A stretch of 64,000 nucleotides of DNA from Gammaproteobacteria bacterium (lineage in GTDB: Bacteria > Pseudomonadota > Gammaproteobacteria > JAUZRS01), in assembly GCA_030949385.1 (NCBI GenBank), contig JAUZSP010000010.1, forward strand, positions 1 through 64,000, read 5' to 3'. The notes under the pieces are model-generated. The model did not search any database and was not told the origin of the DNA. It was given only the letters and a program-made list of their open reading frames with translations. Each line of letters opens with the position of its first letter. The first letter of the stretch is position 1. Position numbers and translations under genes: made by a program. This document shows, piece after piece, positions 54,832 through 64,000 of this stretch.

Positions 54832-55809
54832 ATGAAGCTGCGCATCGCGTCATTTAATTTAGAGAACTTGGACGAGTCAGCCCGTGATCGTACGGTTTTG
54901 GATCGACGGATCGAGGTCTTGCAGCCGCTGTTGTTGAAGTTGGATGCGGATATTTTGTGCCTGCAAGAGGTGCATGGCCAGACAGGAACGGATAACAGGC
55001 GTAGTTTAAAAGCATTAGACCTGCTGCTTTTAGGCACAAAATACGAATCTTACCACCGTGTTTACACCCAGACGGAACGCAGCAAACAGGTTTATGGCTT
55101 GCGGAATTTGGTCATTTTAAGCGCCTATCCGATTACCTATTTTGCTCAATATCGCAATGATTTTGCCTCCGCTCCACATTATAAATACATTACCGCCGAG
55201 CCTGCGGATCAGACCGCTTCGTCGGTGCGTTGGGAACGGCCTATTTTGCACGCTCAGATTGATTTGGGTTTAGATCGACCGTTGCATGTGCTCAATTTGC
55301 ATCTGAAATCGCGCCTGCCGACACCGGTTGAAGGTCAAACCATCGGTCGCAGTAAGTGGCGTTCGGCTTCCGGTTGGGCCGAAGGTTATTTTGTTTCGAG
55401 TATGAAACGGGTCGGGCAAGCGTTGGAAGTGCGGCGTTTTATTGATCATATTTTTGATCAAGATGAACAGAGTTTACTGCTGGTCTGTGGTGATTTTAAC
55501 GCCGATGTGGAGGATGTGCCGGTGATGGCGATTTGTGGCGATGTGGCTGAAACGCGCAACCCCGATTTGATTTCACGGGTGATGGTGCCTACTGAACGCA
55601 GTTTGCCTCCCTCGCAACGTTTTAGTTTTGTCTATCAGGGTAAGGGGCGAATGTTGGATCATATTTTGTCTTCACGAGCGTTGTGGCGTTACCATCAACA
55701 CAGTGAAGTGCATAACGAGCTGTTACAAGATGAGTCTTTGAAGATTGGTGGCGATAAATTATTCCCTGATTCTGATCATGCCCCTTTGATCGCGGAATTT
55801 TTACTTTAA
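54832..55809 (+). CDS. Endonuclease/exonuclease/phosphatase family protein
   Basis: A 325-residue EEP-fold protein. The active-site motifs are complete: ASFNLENLD, CLQEVHG, LNLHLKSRLP, VCGDFNAD and SDHAPLIAEFLL. The fold includes DNases and inositol/lipid phosphatases, so the substrate cannot be stated. No signal peptide. AAGGAG lies before ATG 54832. It is followed after 23 bases by a leaderless subtilase, which suggests a two-gene unit. Confidence 0.87.
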   Translation: MKLRIASFNLENLDESARDRTVLDRRIEVLQPLLLKLDADILCLQEVHGQTGTDNRRSLKALDLLLLGTKYESYHRVYTQTERSKQVYGLRNLVILSAYPITYFAQYRNDFASAPHYKYITAEPADQTASSVRWERPILHAQIDLGLDRPLHVLNLHLKSRLPTPVEGQTIGRSKWRSASGWAEGYFVSSMKRVGQALEVRRFIDHIFDQDEQSLLLVCGDFNADVEDVPVMAICGDVAETRNPDLISRVMVPTERSLPPSQRFSFVYQGKGRMLDHILSSRALWRYHQHSEVHNELLQDESLKIGGDKLFPDSDHAPLIAEFLL

Positions 55810-55832
55810 CGGTCTGTTGAGTGAGGAAAATC

Positions 55833-57690
55833 ATGAGTGAAAAACGCGCTGTCTTAACGCTGTGGCGTAACGGTGAATCTTTAACGGCTGTGAAAGTAGC
55901 AGACCAACTTAGCCTGCGTCTTGTCTCAGGCGGTTCTTTTGATGCGTTGTTGGAGCAAAATTCGCTCTCTCTGGTGCGTTATTTGGCACGTCAAAACCTT
56001 TATCTGGTGAAGGTCAAAGAGGCGAGCCAATTGGGGGCAGCGAAACAGAGTTTACGTTCATCCCCTGAGGTGCAGTTTGTCTCTCATGTTTATTCTCAAG
56101 AGGATATGTCGAACAGTCACTTTTATCTTATGGATCAGGTTACGGTCTCTTTTTCCTCCATGACCACTGATGCCTCTATTGAGGCGTTAAGTGAACGTTA
56201 CGGTTTACAGTTGTTGAAAAAGTTACGTTTTGAGCATGCGTATCTGTTTGTTTTGAATGCGGATGCAACAGTGAATCCGATCAAACTCTGCAATGCTCTG
56301 GCTGAAGAGAATGAGGTGATTTTGGCCGAACCGAACTTGGCCTATCTGAGCCAAGCGTGCCAAATTCCGACGGACACGGAGTTTGAAAAGCAGTGGCACT
56401 TAAACCATAACGGTGGCCCATTTTTAAACCCCAGTTCTCACATTGATGCGCCCCGTGCTTGGTCGGTGACTGAGGGTGAGCGTTCGGTGGTGGTGGCACT
56501 AATGGATGACTCCATTGAGTTGCAGCATGCGGATTTTCAAGGCCGTAATAAAACAGTCGCTCCGGTGGATTTTGCTGAGCGGGATCGTGATCCCTCACCC
56601 GGTTTTAGCGCGAGCCACGGGACAGCGTGTGCTGGTTTGGCGGTGGCGGAATCCAATGGCCGTGGTGTGGTGGGTGTGGCACCGAACTGTGCTTTGATGC
56701 CGATTCGTTTTAGGGCACTTGATGATGATTCGATGGTGGAGATGTTTGAGTGGGCAGTGGATCACGGTGCCAGCGTGATTTCGTGCAGTTGGAATGCGGG
56801 CAGTGGTCATTTTCCCCTTTCGCTGCGTCAACATCGTATTTTAAGTTACGCCGCTCGTAAGGGGCGTGGTGGCAAAGGCTGTGTGATTTTATTTGCGGCG
56901 GGTAACGATAATCGCCCCTTGAATGGGCTTCAAGAAGAGTTGTGGGGCAGTGGTCGCTGGCATAATGGCTATGCGGCTCACCCCGATGTGATTGCGGTTT
57001 CGGCCTGCACCAGTCAGGCAAAAAAAGCCTTGTACAGCAACTGGGGCAAAGAGGTTTCGATCTGTGCGCCGAGCAGCAATGGCTTGCCACAAAACAGTGA
57101 CAACTCTCATGTTCGAGTCAGATTGAGGGGGAGAACAATCGTTACCACCGATAATTCAGGCAGTGCAGGTGCCTCGCCCAGCTCCTATCGTTACGATTTT
57201 GGGGGTACATCAGCGGCCTGCCCGATTGCCGCAGGCGTGGCCGCGTTGGTGTTGTCGGCCAATCCTGATTTGAGCGCCGCAGAGGTCAAAGATATTTTGC
57301 AGCGCAGTGCGGATAAAATTGTAGATTCACAGCCCCGATGCGCAGCTGGATAACAACTTTGGCCATTACGATCAAAAGGGTCATTCGTGGTGGTTTGGTT
57401 ACGGTAAAGTGAACGCCCATCGTGCCGTGCAGGAAGCGCAACGTCGGCGTGGACGGCGTTTTCCGGCTCCCGCAGCACGAGTGGAACCCAGCACAGAGCT
57501 GTTGTTCGGTACCGTCAATGCGTTGGTGCTGAATTTGCGCCCTCGACCTTCTACCGCCAAACCGCCTATTTTACAGTTGCGCCGAGGGATGCAGGTGGAG
57601 GTGTTGGATCGTCTCGGTTCGTGGTATCGGATTCAAGCGGGCAGTGTGGCAGGTTACGTCAGTCGTCGATTCATTACCCTGTTGAGGTAA
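55833..57690 (+). CDS. S8 subtilisin-like protease with C-terminal SH3b, frameshifted
   Basis: A subtilase. Catalytic residues: D225 (VVVALMDDSIELQH), H262 (SASHGTACAG), N in LFAAGNDN, and S460 (FGGTSAACP). The first about 200 residues hold two propeptide-like regions, and no signal peptide is visible at MSEKRAVLTL. The frame breaks at the C4 run 57333-57336; one C fewer joins VDSQP to DAQLDNNFGHYDQKG. The restored end has a bacterial SH3-type domain (VLNLRPRPSTAKPPILQLRRGMQ, GSWYRIQAGSVAGYV). The joined product is about 618 residues. The leaderless architecture suggests an intracellular role. Confidence 0.85.
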
Positions 57691-57699
57691 GTCAATAAG

Positions 57700-58038
57700 A
57701 TGTCACGTTACTCAAAAAAACAGAGCGTCTCGGAAGAGACTCAGCAAGAGGCGCTGAAAATCGCCAAGCAGACGCAGCGACCTGGGCAAAACAAGGAGCA
57801 GACGCGACTGATTGCACTGGGGGTGCAAAAAGGCATTGAGTTGTATAAAAAACAGCAAAAATCAGTGGCGCGTGAGCGCGACAAACTGCGCAAAAAGGCC
57901 TTAAAACAGGGGCAGGATGTAATGGAGTCTCGGCCTGAAAAAGCACCTTTTTTTCAGCGCAGTGCGGTGCCGTGGTTTTTGTTGCTGCTCAGTTGGGTCG
58001 GTTTTTTGCTGTTCACGCTATTTCTGCGAGACCTCTAA
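57700..58038 (+). CDS. DUF2956-family small membrane protein
   Basis: A 112-residue protein: highly basic, coiled-coil N-terminal part (QEALKIAKQTQRPGQNKEQTRL), then VPWFLLLLSWVGFLLFTLFL as a single C-terminal transmembrane helix. This matches the DUF2956 pattern, which has no known function. It lies nine bases after the subtilase. Its end overlaps the next gene on the other strand by 21 bases. Confidence 0.82.
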   Translation: MSRYSKKQSVSEETQQEALKIAKQTQRPGQNKEQTRLIALGVQKGIELYKKQQKSVARERDKLRKKALKQGQDVMESRPEKAPFFQRSAVPWFLLLLSWVGFLLFTLFLRDL

Positions 58039-58344
58039 ATAGCCTCGTTCAATCGCTGTTTCTAAGGCTTGTGTGGCCTGTACCAGTTCTTCAAAAACGG
58101 TGCGCAGATCGCGTAGCTTCTCAATTTGTTGCGGTGAGGTGACTTCACCGTTGACCTGTTCTGTGATCACAAACAGCTCTTTAAGATAGGCCGCTCGTGC
58201 TTTGGCCACCAGTGACATAATCGGTTTGAGTTCATTCAAGACAAGTTGGGGTATCTGGGGGCTGATGATTTCTCGGTTGAGTTTTTTGATTTGATTGTCG
58301 ATGGCGAGCAGTAAACGGTTATGAGTGGTTGAGTTGCCTTGCAC
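58018..58344 (-). CDS. Hypothetical protein
   Basis: A 108-residue helical protein, not recognised. It contains LLLAIDNQIKKLNREIIS and an acidic second half (LRDLRTVFEELVQATQALET), with no cysteines or membrane segment. The start is GTG 58344, preceded by AGGAGAG. It overlaps the convergent DUF2956 gene by 21 bases. Confidence 0.6.
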   Translation of the reverse strand: MQGNSTTHNRLLLAIDNQIKKLNREIISPQIPQLVLNELKPIMSLVAKARAAYLKELFVITEQVNGEVTSPQQIEKLRDLRTVFEELVQATQALETAIERGYLEVSQK

Positions 58345-58465
58345 GATGACTCTCCTGCTAGAGTGGCTTGGGTAGTTACCTTAACGGCTTGAAGAAGTTT
58401 CCCTGTATTGCCTTGTTCTCAAAAAAATTATCGGCGTTTATCGATTTTTTCTGATTGGAGTTTTT

Positions 58466-59117
58466 ATGTCATTTGATGTTTTGTGGTTGTTGTTGAGCTG
58501 GTTGGCCTATTTTGTGATTCACTCCCTTTTGGCTTCGCTGTCGGTGAAAAATTGGGTGGCGAGCAACTGGCCGACAAAAATGCCACTCTATCGTTTGAGC
58601 TTTAATTTTCTGGCGGTGCTGCTATTGATTCCGCCGATGGCCTTGACCTTTGCATGGCAGGGCGAGTGGTTGTGGCAGTGGCAAGGCGTGGGGCAATGGG
58701 TGGCCAACGGCATGGTGCTGGTGGCGGTGGTGGGCTTTATTTGGTCGATGAAATACTATGATGGCAGTGAGTTTTTGGGTTTTCGGCAGCTAAAAAATCG
58801 GGTTGAATCGGTAGAGGATCAGGAGCATTTTCAGCTCTCGCCCTTGCACCGTTGGGTGCGTCACCCGTGGTATTTTTTTGCTCTGTTGCTGATCTGGAGC
58901 CACGATATGCATCTGGGTTGGCTGATTTCAGCTTCGATGATGACGCCTTTATTTTATTATCGGCTCACGCATGGAGGAGAAAAAATTGGTGGTGTATCAC
59001 GGTGAGGTTTATCGCCAGTATCAGAAACTCGTACCTTGGGTGATCGTATTGCCGTGGCGACACATTGATGATGCGCAGTTGGCCGAGTTGCTTAAAATTG
59101 AGCGTGCTGCTGAATAA
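58466..59117 (+). CDS. Isoprenylcysteine/NnrU-like membrane methyltransferase, frameshifted
   Basis: A membrane protein with several helices and a SAM-methyltransferase signature (LHRWVRHPWYFFALLL, typical of the ICMT/PEMT group). The first frame stops at 59005. Dropping one T from the T3 run 58948-58950 gives YFIIGSRMEEKKLVVYHGEVYRQYQ, the expected family end, to TAA at 59117. The joined product is about 216 residues. Substrate unknown. It converges with the thioredoxin gene, overlapping by 26 bases. Confidence 0.8.
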
Positions 59118-59451
59118 ACGCCTCGATAAAGTGGCGCGGTTTCGCGCCATGAAACCGCCCCTGTTCCGCGCCGTTCTGGAATAAAATCAGGGTCGGAAAA
59201 CCGCGCACCTGATATTGCCCCGCCAGCTTCATGTTTTTGCCCTCATCAAGCTCCACTTTGGCCAGTAGCAGCTCACCGTCGTACGCTTCGATCAGTTGTT
59301 TTAGGATGGGCGCAATGACCAAGCAGGGCCCGCACCAATCAGCCCACAGATCCACCAAAATGGGGCGCTGATGTGAAGCGTCGATCACCTCGTGTTGGAA
59401 ATTTTCATAATCGACGCTAAAGATGGGGCTAACGATTGTGCTGTCGGACAT
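59092..59451 (-). CDS. Thioredoxin-like protein
   Basis: A 119-residue thioredoxin fold protein with the redox motif WADWCGPC (C40, C43) and the cis-proline region VRGFPTLILFQNG. It lies slightly above the length of E. coli TrxA (109), with an N-terminal extension. I start at ATG 59451; the in-frame ATG at 59523 would add a non-conserved stretch. Confidence 0.92.
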   Translation of the reverse strand: MSDSTIVSPIFSVDYENFQHEVIDASHQRPILVDLWADWCGPCLVIAPILKQLIEAYDGELLLAKVELDEGKNMKLAGQYQVRGFPTLILFQNGAEQGRFHGAKPRHFIEAFIQQHAQF

Positions 59452-59580
59452 GGGGTTGCTCTGCTGGTTGGGTAATATTGCGTTGGATTTTGGCAAAAAC
59501 AGCCCTGCATTACGATCTCCCATTGAGGGGGTGTCCGTTTTTGGGCTAAATCAAACTTACAGCTTCTGTGGCTGTTGTTC

Positions 59581-59586
59581 TATAAT
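59581..59586 (+). promoter_or_regulatory. Candidate ilvD -10 box
   Basis: A perfect TATAAT lies 38 bases before the ilvD start. The best -35 candidate, CTTACA at 59556, is 19 bases away, longer than ideal. No leader peptide rich in branched-chain residues is seen. Confidence 0.45.
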
Positions 59587-59624
59587 AGGCGACCTATTTT
59601 CGTTTACCGATGCAAGGAAAGACC

Positions 59625-61472
59625 ATGCCACGCTACCGCTCTCATACTTCCACCCAAGGCCGCAATATGGCCGGTGCTCGTGCGCTTTGGCGCGCCACCG
59701 GCATGAAAGACGATGATTTTAAAAACAAACCGATCATTGCGGTGTGCAACTCCTTTACCCAATTTGTCCCCGGTCACGTTCATCTGAAAGACCTCGGTCA
59801 GTTGGTCTGTCGTGAGATTGAAGCGGCGGGTGGGGTGGCGAAAGAGTTCAATACCATCGCCGTGGATGACGGCATCGCCATGGGGCATGACGGCATGTTG
59901 TACTCGCTGCCCTCGCGGGAAATCATTGCCGATTCGGTGGAGTACATGGCCAACGCGCACTGTGCTGATGCGCTGGTCTGCATCTCCAACTGCGATAAAA
60001 TCACCCCAGGCATGTTGAATGCCGCCATGCGGCTGAACATTCCGGCGATTTTTGTCTCCGGTGGGCCGATGGAAGCGGGCAAAGCGGTGATCCATGAGCA
60101 GACCATTTCATTGGATCTGGTGGATGCCATGATTGCCGGTGCCAGCCCCAATGTGAGCGATGAGGACGTGGCTACCTTGGAACGTTCTGCTTGCCCCACC
60201 TGCGGTTCTTGTTCGGGCATGTTCACCGCCAACTCGATGAACTGCCTCACGGAAGCGTTGGGGTTGTCGTTGCCGGGTAACGGCTCGTTGCTGGCCACCC
60301 ACGCGGATCGGGAAGAGCTGTTTAAGCGCGCCGGTCGTCGCATTGTCGGTTTGGCAAGACGCTATTACGAAGAAGACGATGAATCGGTCTTGCCGCGTAA
60401 GGTTGCTTGCAAGGCGGCGTTTGAAAACGCCATGTGTCTGGACATCGCCATGGGCGGCTCCACCAACACCATTTTGCATCTGTTGGCAGCCGCGGAAGAG
60501 GGCGAGGTGGATTTTGATATGAGCGACATTGATCGCCTCTCGCGCAAGGTACCGCAGTTTTGCAAGGTGGCTCCCAGTACGCCTAAATACCACATGGAAG
60601 ACGTGCATCGTGCCGGTGGTGTGATGGCCATTTTGGGTGAACTGGCGCGCGCCGGTCTGCTGCACACGGAGATCAATACGATTCACGGTTACAGTGTGGC
60701 GGAGATGATTGAGCAGTGGGACATCACCGTGAGCAAAGATCCGGCGGTGTTGGATTTTTATCGCGCCGCCCCAGGCGGTGTGCCGACGCAGGTGGCGTTC
60801 AGTCAGAACAAACGTTACGCGACGTTGGATGACGACCGTGAAAACGGGTGTGTGCGCAGTTTGGCCAACGCCTACAGTCAGGATGGCGGTTTGGCGGTCT
60901 TGAGCGGCAACATTGCGCTGGACGGCTGTGTGGTGAAAACCGCTGGAGTGGACGATTCAATTTTGGTTTTCTCGGGGCCTGCGCGTATTTTTGCCAGCCA
61001 AGATACGGCGGTGGAAGCGATTTTGGGCGATAAAATCGTTGCCGGTGACGTGGTGGTGATTCGTTACGAAGGCCCTCGCGGTGGGCCTGGAATGCAGGAG
61101 ATGCTTTACCCCACCACCTATTTGAAGTCGAAAGATCTGGGTAAAGCTTGTGCGCTGCTCACCGACGGGCGTTTTTCGGGTGGGACTTCGGGGCTGTCTA
61201 TCGGTCATGTTTCACCGGAAGCGGCGGAAGGCGGTGCGATTGCCTTGATCGAAGAGGGCGATACCATTGAGATCGACATCCCCAATCGTTCTATTAATGT
61301 GGCGGTCAGTGATGAGGTACTGATCGAGCGTCGAGCCGTAATGGATGCCAAAGGGACTGAGGGTTGGCAAGCGGGGCCGCGTCCACGCAAAGTGACGGCG
61401 GCGTTGAAAGCCTATGCGGCCATGACCACTTCGGCGGCTCGGGGTGCGGTGCGGGATGTGGATCAGTTGTAA
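59625..61472 (+). CDS. ilvD: Dihydroxy-acid dehydratase
   Basis: A 615-residue [Fe-S] enzyme of isoleucine/valine synthesis (E. coli IlvD 616). Cluster and substrate motifs: [72 protein letters not shown] is near the N terminus. The length and TCGSC motif fit a 4Fe-4S type. I use ATG 59625, preceded by AAGGAA; ATG 59610 overlaps that site. Confidence 0.97.
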   Translation: MPRYRSHTSTQGRNMAGARALWRATGMKDDDFKNKPIIAVCNSFTQFVPGHVHLKDLGQLVCREIEAAGGVAKEFNTIAVDDGIAMGHDGMLYSLPSREIIADSVEYMANAHCADALVCISNCDKITPGMLNAAMRLNIPAIFVSGGPMEAGKAVIHEQTISLDLVDAMIAGASPNVSDEDVATLERSACPTCGSCSGMFTANSMNCLTEALGLSLPGNGSLLATHADREELFKRAGRRIVGLARRYYEEDDESVLPRKVACKAAFENAMCLDIAMGGSTNTILHLLAAAEEGEVDFDMSDIDRLSRKVPQFCKVAPSTPKYHMEDVHRAGGVMAILGELARAGLLHTEINTIHGYSVAEMIEQWDITVSKDPAVLDFYRAAPGGVPTQVAFSQNKRYATLDDDRENGCVRSLANAYSQDGGLAVLSGNIALDGCVVKTAGVDDSILVFSGPARIFASQDTAVEAILGDKIVAGDVVVIRYEGPRGGPGMQEMLYPTTYLKSKDLGKACALLTDGRFSGGTSGLSIGHVSPEAAEGGAIALIEEGDTIEIDIPNRSINVAVSDEVLIERRAVMDAKGTEGWQAGPRPRKVTAALKAYAAMTTSAARGAVRDVDQL

Positions 61473-61498
61473 TTTGGCGGATTGTGGTTGAATAAGAG

Positions 61499-61520
61499 AC
61501 GGGGCTATTAGCCCCGTTTT
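61499..61520. terminator. Terminator after ilvD, shared with convergent gene
   Basis: CGGGGCT (61500-61506), ATT loop, AGCCCCG (61510-61516), then TTTT. It is a T-tailed hairpin for ilvD. It also contains the last codon and stop of the convergent rhomboid gene (stop at 61508-61510). Confidence 0.75.
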
Positions 61521-62050
61521 AGTGTGTTGGATAAATAACGAGCCGCCAAAACGCCAGCCAACAAACCAAACAGATGCCCCTCCCAAGAGACCTGGCCGCC
61601 TCGGGGCAGCACGCCAAAAATCAAACTGCCATACACAACGGCCACCAACAAGGCGATGGCAGCGGATTTTAGGCTGCGTTCAAACCAGCCTCGGGCGAGC
61701 AGGTAGCCAAAAAAGCCGAAGATCAAACCACTGGCTCCGACGTGCCACGCGGTACGGGCAAAGAGCCAGACACCGAGGCCGCTGGTTAGAGTAATAAAGA
61801 GAGTGAGGTGAACGAAATTTTTTGTCCCGCGTAGGGAAACCAAATAGCCCAAGATCAGCAGCGGCACCGTATTGGAGATCAGATGAAAAAAGCCGCCGTG
61901 CAGCAGCGGCCAGAGCAAAATTCCGGGCAGACCTGCTAACTGGCGCGGCAAAATGCCCCAAGTGTTGAGGCGATGACCGAGCAGGGTATTGATGATTTCG
62001 ATAAGCCAGAGCAGAGCGATAAAGTACAGCAGGGGTTTGGCGTTGTTCAT
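61508..62050 (-). CDS. Rhomboid-family intramembrane serine protease
   Basis: A 180-residue integral membrane protein with about six helices. The catalytic pair is S107 in GASGLIFG and H159 in WEGHLFG, and [10 protein letters not shown] (H51, N60) provides the oxyanion-hole motif. Rhomboids cleave transmembrane substrates. It overlaps the upstream YaiI-like gene by four bases, so the two are translated together. It converges with ilvD. Confidence 0.92.
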   Translation of the reverse strand: MNNAKPLLYFIALLWLIEIINTLLGHRLNTWGILPRQLAGLPGILLWPLLHGGFFHLISNTVPLLILGYLVSLRGTKNFVHLTLFITLTSGLGVWLFARTAWHVGASGLIFGFFGYLLARGWFERSLKSAAIALLVAVVYGSLIFGVLPRGGQVSWEGHLFGLLAGVLAARYLSNTLKRG

Positions 62051-62508
62051 GAGGGTTTTTTCGGGACGTGTTTGGCTAAAAACCGATCCAAAGCATTGGC
62101 AAAGGTTTGACGATCCGTGTGGTTGAGGGTGGGTGGCCCACCGCTGACCAGACCGGCACCGCGCATCTCTTCCATAAAATCACGCATATTGAGCCGTTGG
62201 CGAATGTTCTCGATGGTGTAGAGCTGGCCGCGCGGGTTGAGCGCCGTGCCGTTATTTTCGATCACTTCGGCGGCCAGTGGAATGTCGGCGGTGATGACCA
62301 GATCGCCCGCTTGCATCTCTTGCACGATGCGATTGTCCGCGACGTCGATGCCTGCTGAAACCTGAATGCTGCGAATCAACCGCGAAGGTGGGGTGCGGAT
62401 GTATTGGTTGGCAACCAAAATCGTCGCCACTTGCTTGCGCTCGGCGGCACGAAACAAGATCTCTTTGATTACATTGGGACAGGCATCGGCATCAACCCAG
62501 ATCTGCAT
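62047..62508 (-). CDS. YaiI/YqxD family protein (DUF188)
   Basis: A 153-residue protein of the UPF0178 family (E. coli YaiI 152). It begins [26 protein letters not shown] and has [18 protein letters not shown], features of a PIN-like or metal-binding fold. The function has not been established. It is translationally coupled with the following rhomboid gene. Confidence 0.92.
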   Translation of the reverse strand: MQIWVDADACPNVIKEILFRAAERKQVATILVANQYIRTPPSRLIRSIQVSAGIDVADNRIVQEMQAGDLVITADIPLAAEVIENNGTALNPRGQLYTIENIRQRLNMRDFMEEMRGAGLVSGGPPTLNHTDRQTFANALDRFLAKHVPKKPS

Positions 62509-62606
62509 GGCGTTTCTCCATTAAACGTGCGCGGGATGATAACTCAAATCTTAAGGCCACTCTGTTACAATCGCCGCCTTTTGTCGATTTTGTGTAAGGA
62601 AGAGTT

Positions 62607-64000
62607 ATGTTTCAACTGACGTGTCCGGGAAAGGGGTGTGTGCGTAACGATCTGCTGTCGGGTTTGACCGTGGCGTTGGCGCTGGTGCCGGAGGCGGTGG
62701 CCTTTGCTTTTGTGGCTGGAGTTGAACCGCTGGTAGGGTTGTATGCGGCCTTTATGGTTGGACTGATTACCGCTGTGATCGGTGGCCGTCCTGGGATGAT
62801 TTCCGGTGCTACCGGTGCTTTGGCGGTGGTGATGGTGGCGTTGGTGGCGCAGCACGGAGTGGAGTATCTGTTTGCTACCGTGGTGTTGATGGGGGTGATT
62901 CAGGTCTTGGCTGGAGTGCTGCGGCTGGGTAAATTTATTCGCTTGGTGCCTTATCCGGTGATGCTCGGGTTTGTGAATGGGCTGGCGATTGTGATCTTTT
63001 TGGCGCAGTTGCAGCAGTTTCAGGTGGCCGATGAGAACGGTGTATTGAATTGGATGACCGGTTCCAGCCTCTGGATTATGTTGGGATTGGTGGCGCTGAC
63101 GATGGCAATCATTCACTTTTTGCCGCGTTTGACCAAAATCATCCCTTCTTCTTTGGCCGCCATTGTGGTGGTGACGGCCTTGGTCTTGGCTCTGGATCTG
63201 GATGCCCGCTCGGTGCAGGATGTGTTGCGCGACATGAGCGGCGATCCTTTGGCCTCCATTGCCGGTGGTTTCCCTGCCTTTCATATTCCCAGTGTGCCGT
63301 TTACTTGGGAGACGTTGCAGATCATCTTCCCTTACGCGATTATTTTGGCTGCCATCGGCTTGATCGAATCGCTGCTGACCTTAACCCTGATTGATGAGCT
63401 AACCGACACCCGTGGTCGTGGCAATAAAGAGTGTGTCGGCCAAGGCGTAGCCAACACGGTAACGGGCTTTTTTGGTGGCATGGGCGGCTGTGCCATGATC
63501 GGTCAGTCAATGATCAACATTAAATCCGGTGGTTTGGGTCGTCTGTCGGGCATTTCGGCAGCGTTGTTTCTGCTGGCCTTTATCCTTTTTGCTTCGGGGC
63601 TGATTGAGATGATTCCCGTGGCGGCTCTGGTTGGGGTGATGTTCATTGTCGTTATTGGCACCTTTGAGTGGACCAGTTTTCGCCTCTTTGGTCGCGTTCC
63701 GGCGGCGGATCTGCTGGTCAGTGTGATGGTGGCGGCAGTGACGGTCTGGACTGATTTGGCTGTTGCGGTGGTGGTAGGGGTGATCGTTTCGGCCTTAGTG
63801 TTCGCATGGCAACACGCCAAACAGATGAGCGCCAAGAGTTTTATTAACTCCGAAGGCAGCAAGGTCTATGAGTTGAATGGGCCGCTGTTTTTCGGTTCAG
63901 TACACGCTTTTAATGAGCTGTTTGACCCGAAAAATGACCCCGATGATGTGGTGGTGGATTTTTATGATTCACGGGTGGCGGATCACTCCGGTCTAGAGGC
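62607..64000 (+). CDS. SulP-family inorganic anion transporter, 3' end beyond the window
   Basis: At least 464 residues of a SulP/SLC26 transporter, open to the window edge. It begins [34 protein letters not shown] (shown in part), has [19 protein letters not shown] and [21 protein letters not shown], the conserved core of SulP proteins, and about 10-12 helices. The start of a C-terminal STAS domain appears at [15 protein letters not shown]. Such proteins move sulfate, bicarbonate or molybdate; the substrate cannot be read from the sequence. AAGGAAGAG lies before ATG 62607. Confidence 0.9.
   Translation, partial: MFQLTCPGKGCVRNDLLSGLTVALALVPEAVAFAFVAGVEPLVGLYAAFMVGLITAVIGGRPGMISGATGALAVVMVALVAQHGVEYLFATVVLMGVIQVLAGVLRLGKFIRLVPYPVMLGFVNGLAIVIFLAQLQQFQVADENGVLNWMTGSSLWIMLGLVALTMAIIHFLPRLTKIIPSSLAAIVVVTALVLALDLDARSVQDVLRDMSGDPLASIAGGFPAFHIPSVPFTWETLQIIFPYAIILAAIGLIESLLTLTLIDELTDTRGRGNKECVGQGVANTVTGFFGGMGGCAMIGQSMINIKSGGLGRLSGISAALFLLAFILFASGLIEMIPVAALVGVMFIVVIGTFEWTSFRLFGRVPAADLLVSVMVAAVTVWTDLAVAVVVGVIVSALVFAWQHAKQMSAKSFINSEGSKVYELNGPLFFGSVHAFNELFDPKNDPDDVVVDFYDSRVADHSGLE

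Noticed and set aside
1-64000. tRNA, rRNA or riboswitch genes
   Set aside because: I looked through the intergenic gaps for tRNA T-loop patterns and common riboswitch cores and saw no convincing case; small RNAs cannot be excluded by eye.

Overview
This 64 kb window is typical chromosome of a gammaproteobacterium. The evidence is gene order: rpsP-rimM-trmD-rplS; gyrA-serC-pheA-hisC-tyrA-aroA-cmk-rpsA-ihfB (the aromatic 'supraoperon' known from Pseudomonas stutzeri); dapA followed by a BamC-like lipoprotein and an MBL hydrolase; ihfB-lapA-pyrF. A cysteine-less DsrC-like protein divergent from a CysB-like LysR regulator hints at a sulfur-metabolising lineage (inference). No rRNA, tRNA, CRISPR array, prophage or transposase gene was seen.

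Layout. (1) 1-3580: a toxin-antitoxin island holding a HepT/MntA-type pair, an addiction-module antitoxin with a broken toxin remnant, an orphan VapC, and HigB next to a HigA antitoxin fused to an ImmA/IrrE-type zinc peptidase. Short palindromic repeats of two families are interspersed. (2) 3.7-7.4 kb: the rpsP operon, with a leader hairpin and a terminator overlapping the next reading frame, then a TPR-like exported protein. (3) 7.5-19.8 kb: gyrA, the aromatic supraoperon, rpsA, ihfB, lapA and pyrF. The supraoperon is interrupted between tyrA and aroA by a MITE-like repeat and a terminator. (4) 19.9-34.2 kb: proS, a degenerate EAL-HDOD protein, queD-folE2, sthA, an MBL hydrolase, a miniature BamC-like lipoprotein, dapA, bcp, glgP, a PerM-like transporter and a LysR regulator. 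(5) 34.6-48.3 kb: an exopolysaccharide locus of the exosortase-A (PEP-CTERM) associated type. It carries export protein, chain-length determinant, BY-kinase-like ATPase, outer-membrane barrel, GNAT remnant, polysaccharide deacetylase, methyltransferase-kinase fusion, Wzx-type flippase, ligase/polymerase, WecB and a glycosyltransferase, ending in a strong terminator. No exosortase lies in the window. (6) 48.3-64 kb: RraA-like aldolase, Ldh oxidoreductase and ATP-grasp genes; stress genes (hslR, usp); the CysB-like LysR and DsrC-like pair; an EEP nuclease followed by a leaderless subtilase; thioredoxin, ilvD, a rhomboid protease, a YaiI-like protein and a SulP transporter cut by the window edge.

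Caution on data quality. At least eight single-base frame disruptions fall in or beside homopolymers: cmk, glgP, chain-length determinant, deacetylase, ligase (twice), a LysR gene, the subtilase and a small methyltransferase. In seven of the eight genes repair needs one base fewer per disruption; in the LysR gene one more. Because essential cmk is among them, homopolymer sequencing error is the most economical explanation, and I annotate these as single genes with a frameshift. The GNAT remnant is different: it also lacks internal sequence and looks truly decayed.

The most unusual content is the HigA-ImmA fusion, the methyltransferase-kinase fusion in the EPS locus, the DsrC-like/LysR pair, the nuclease-subtilase pair and the BamC-like lipoprotein reduced to its N-terminal tail.
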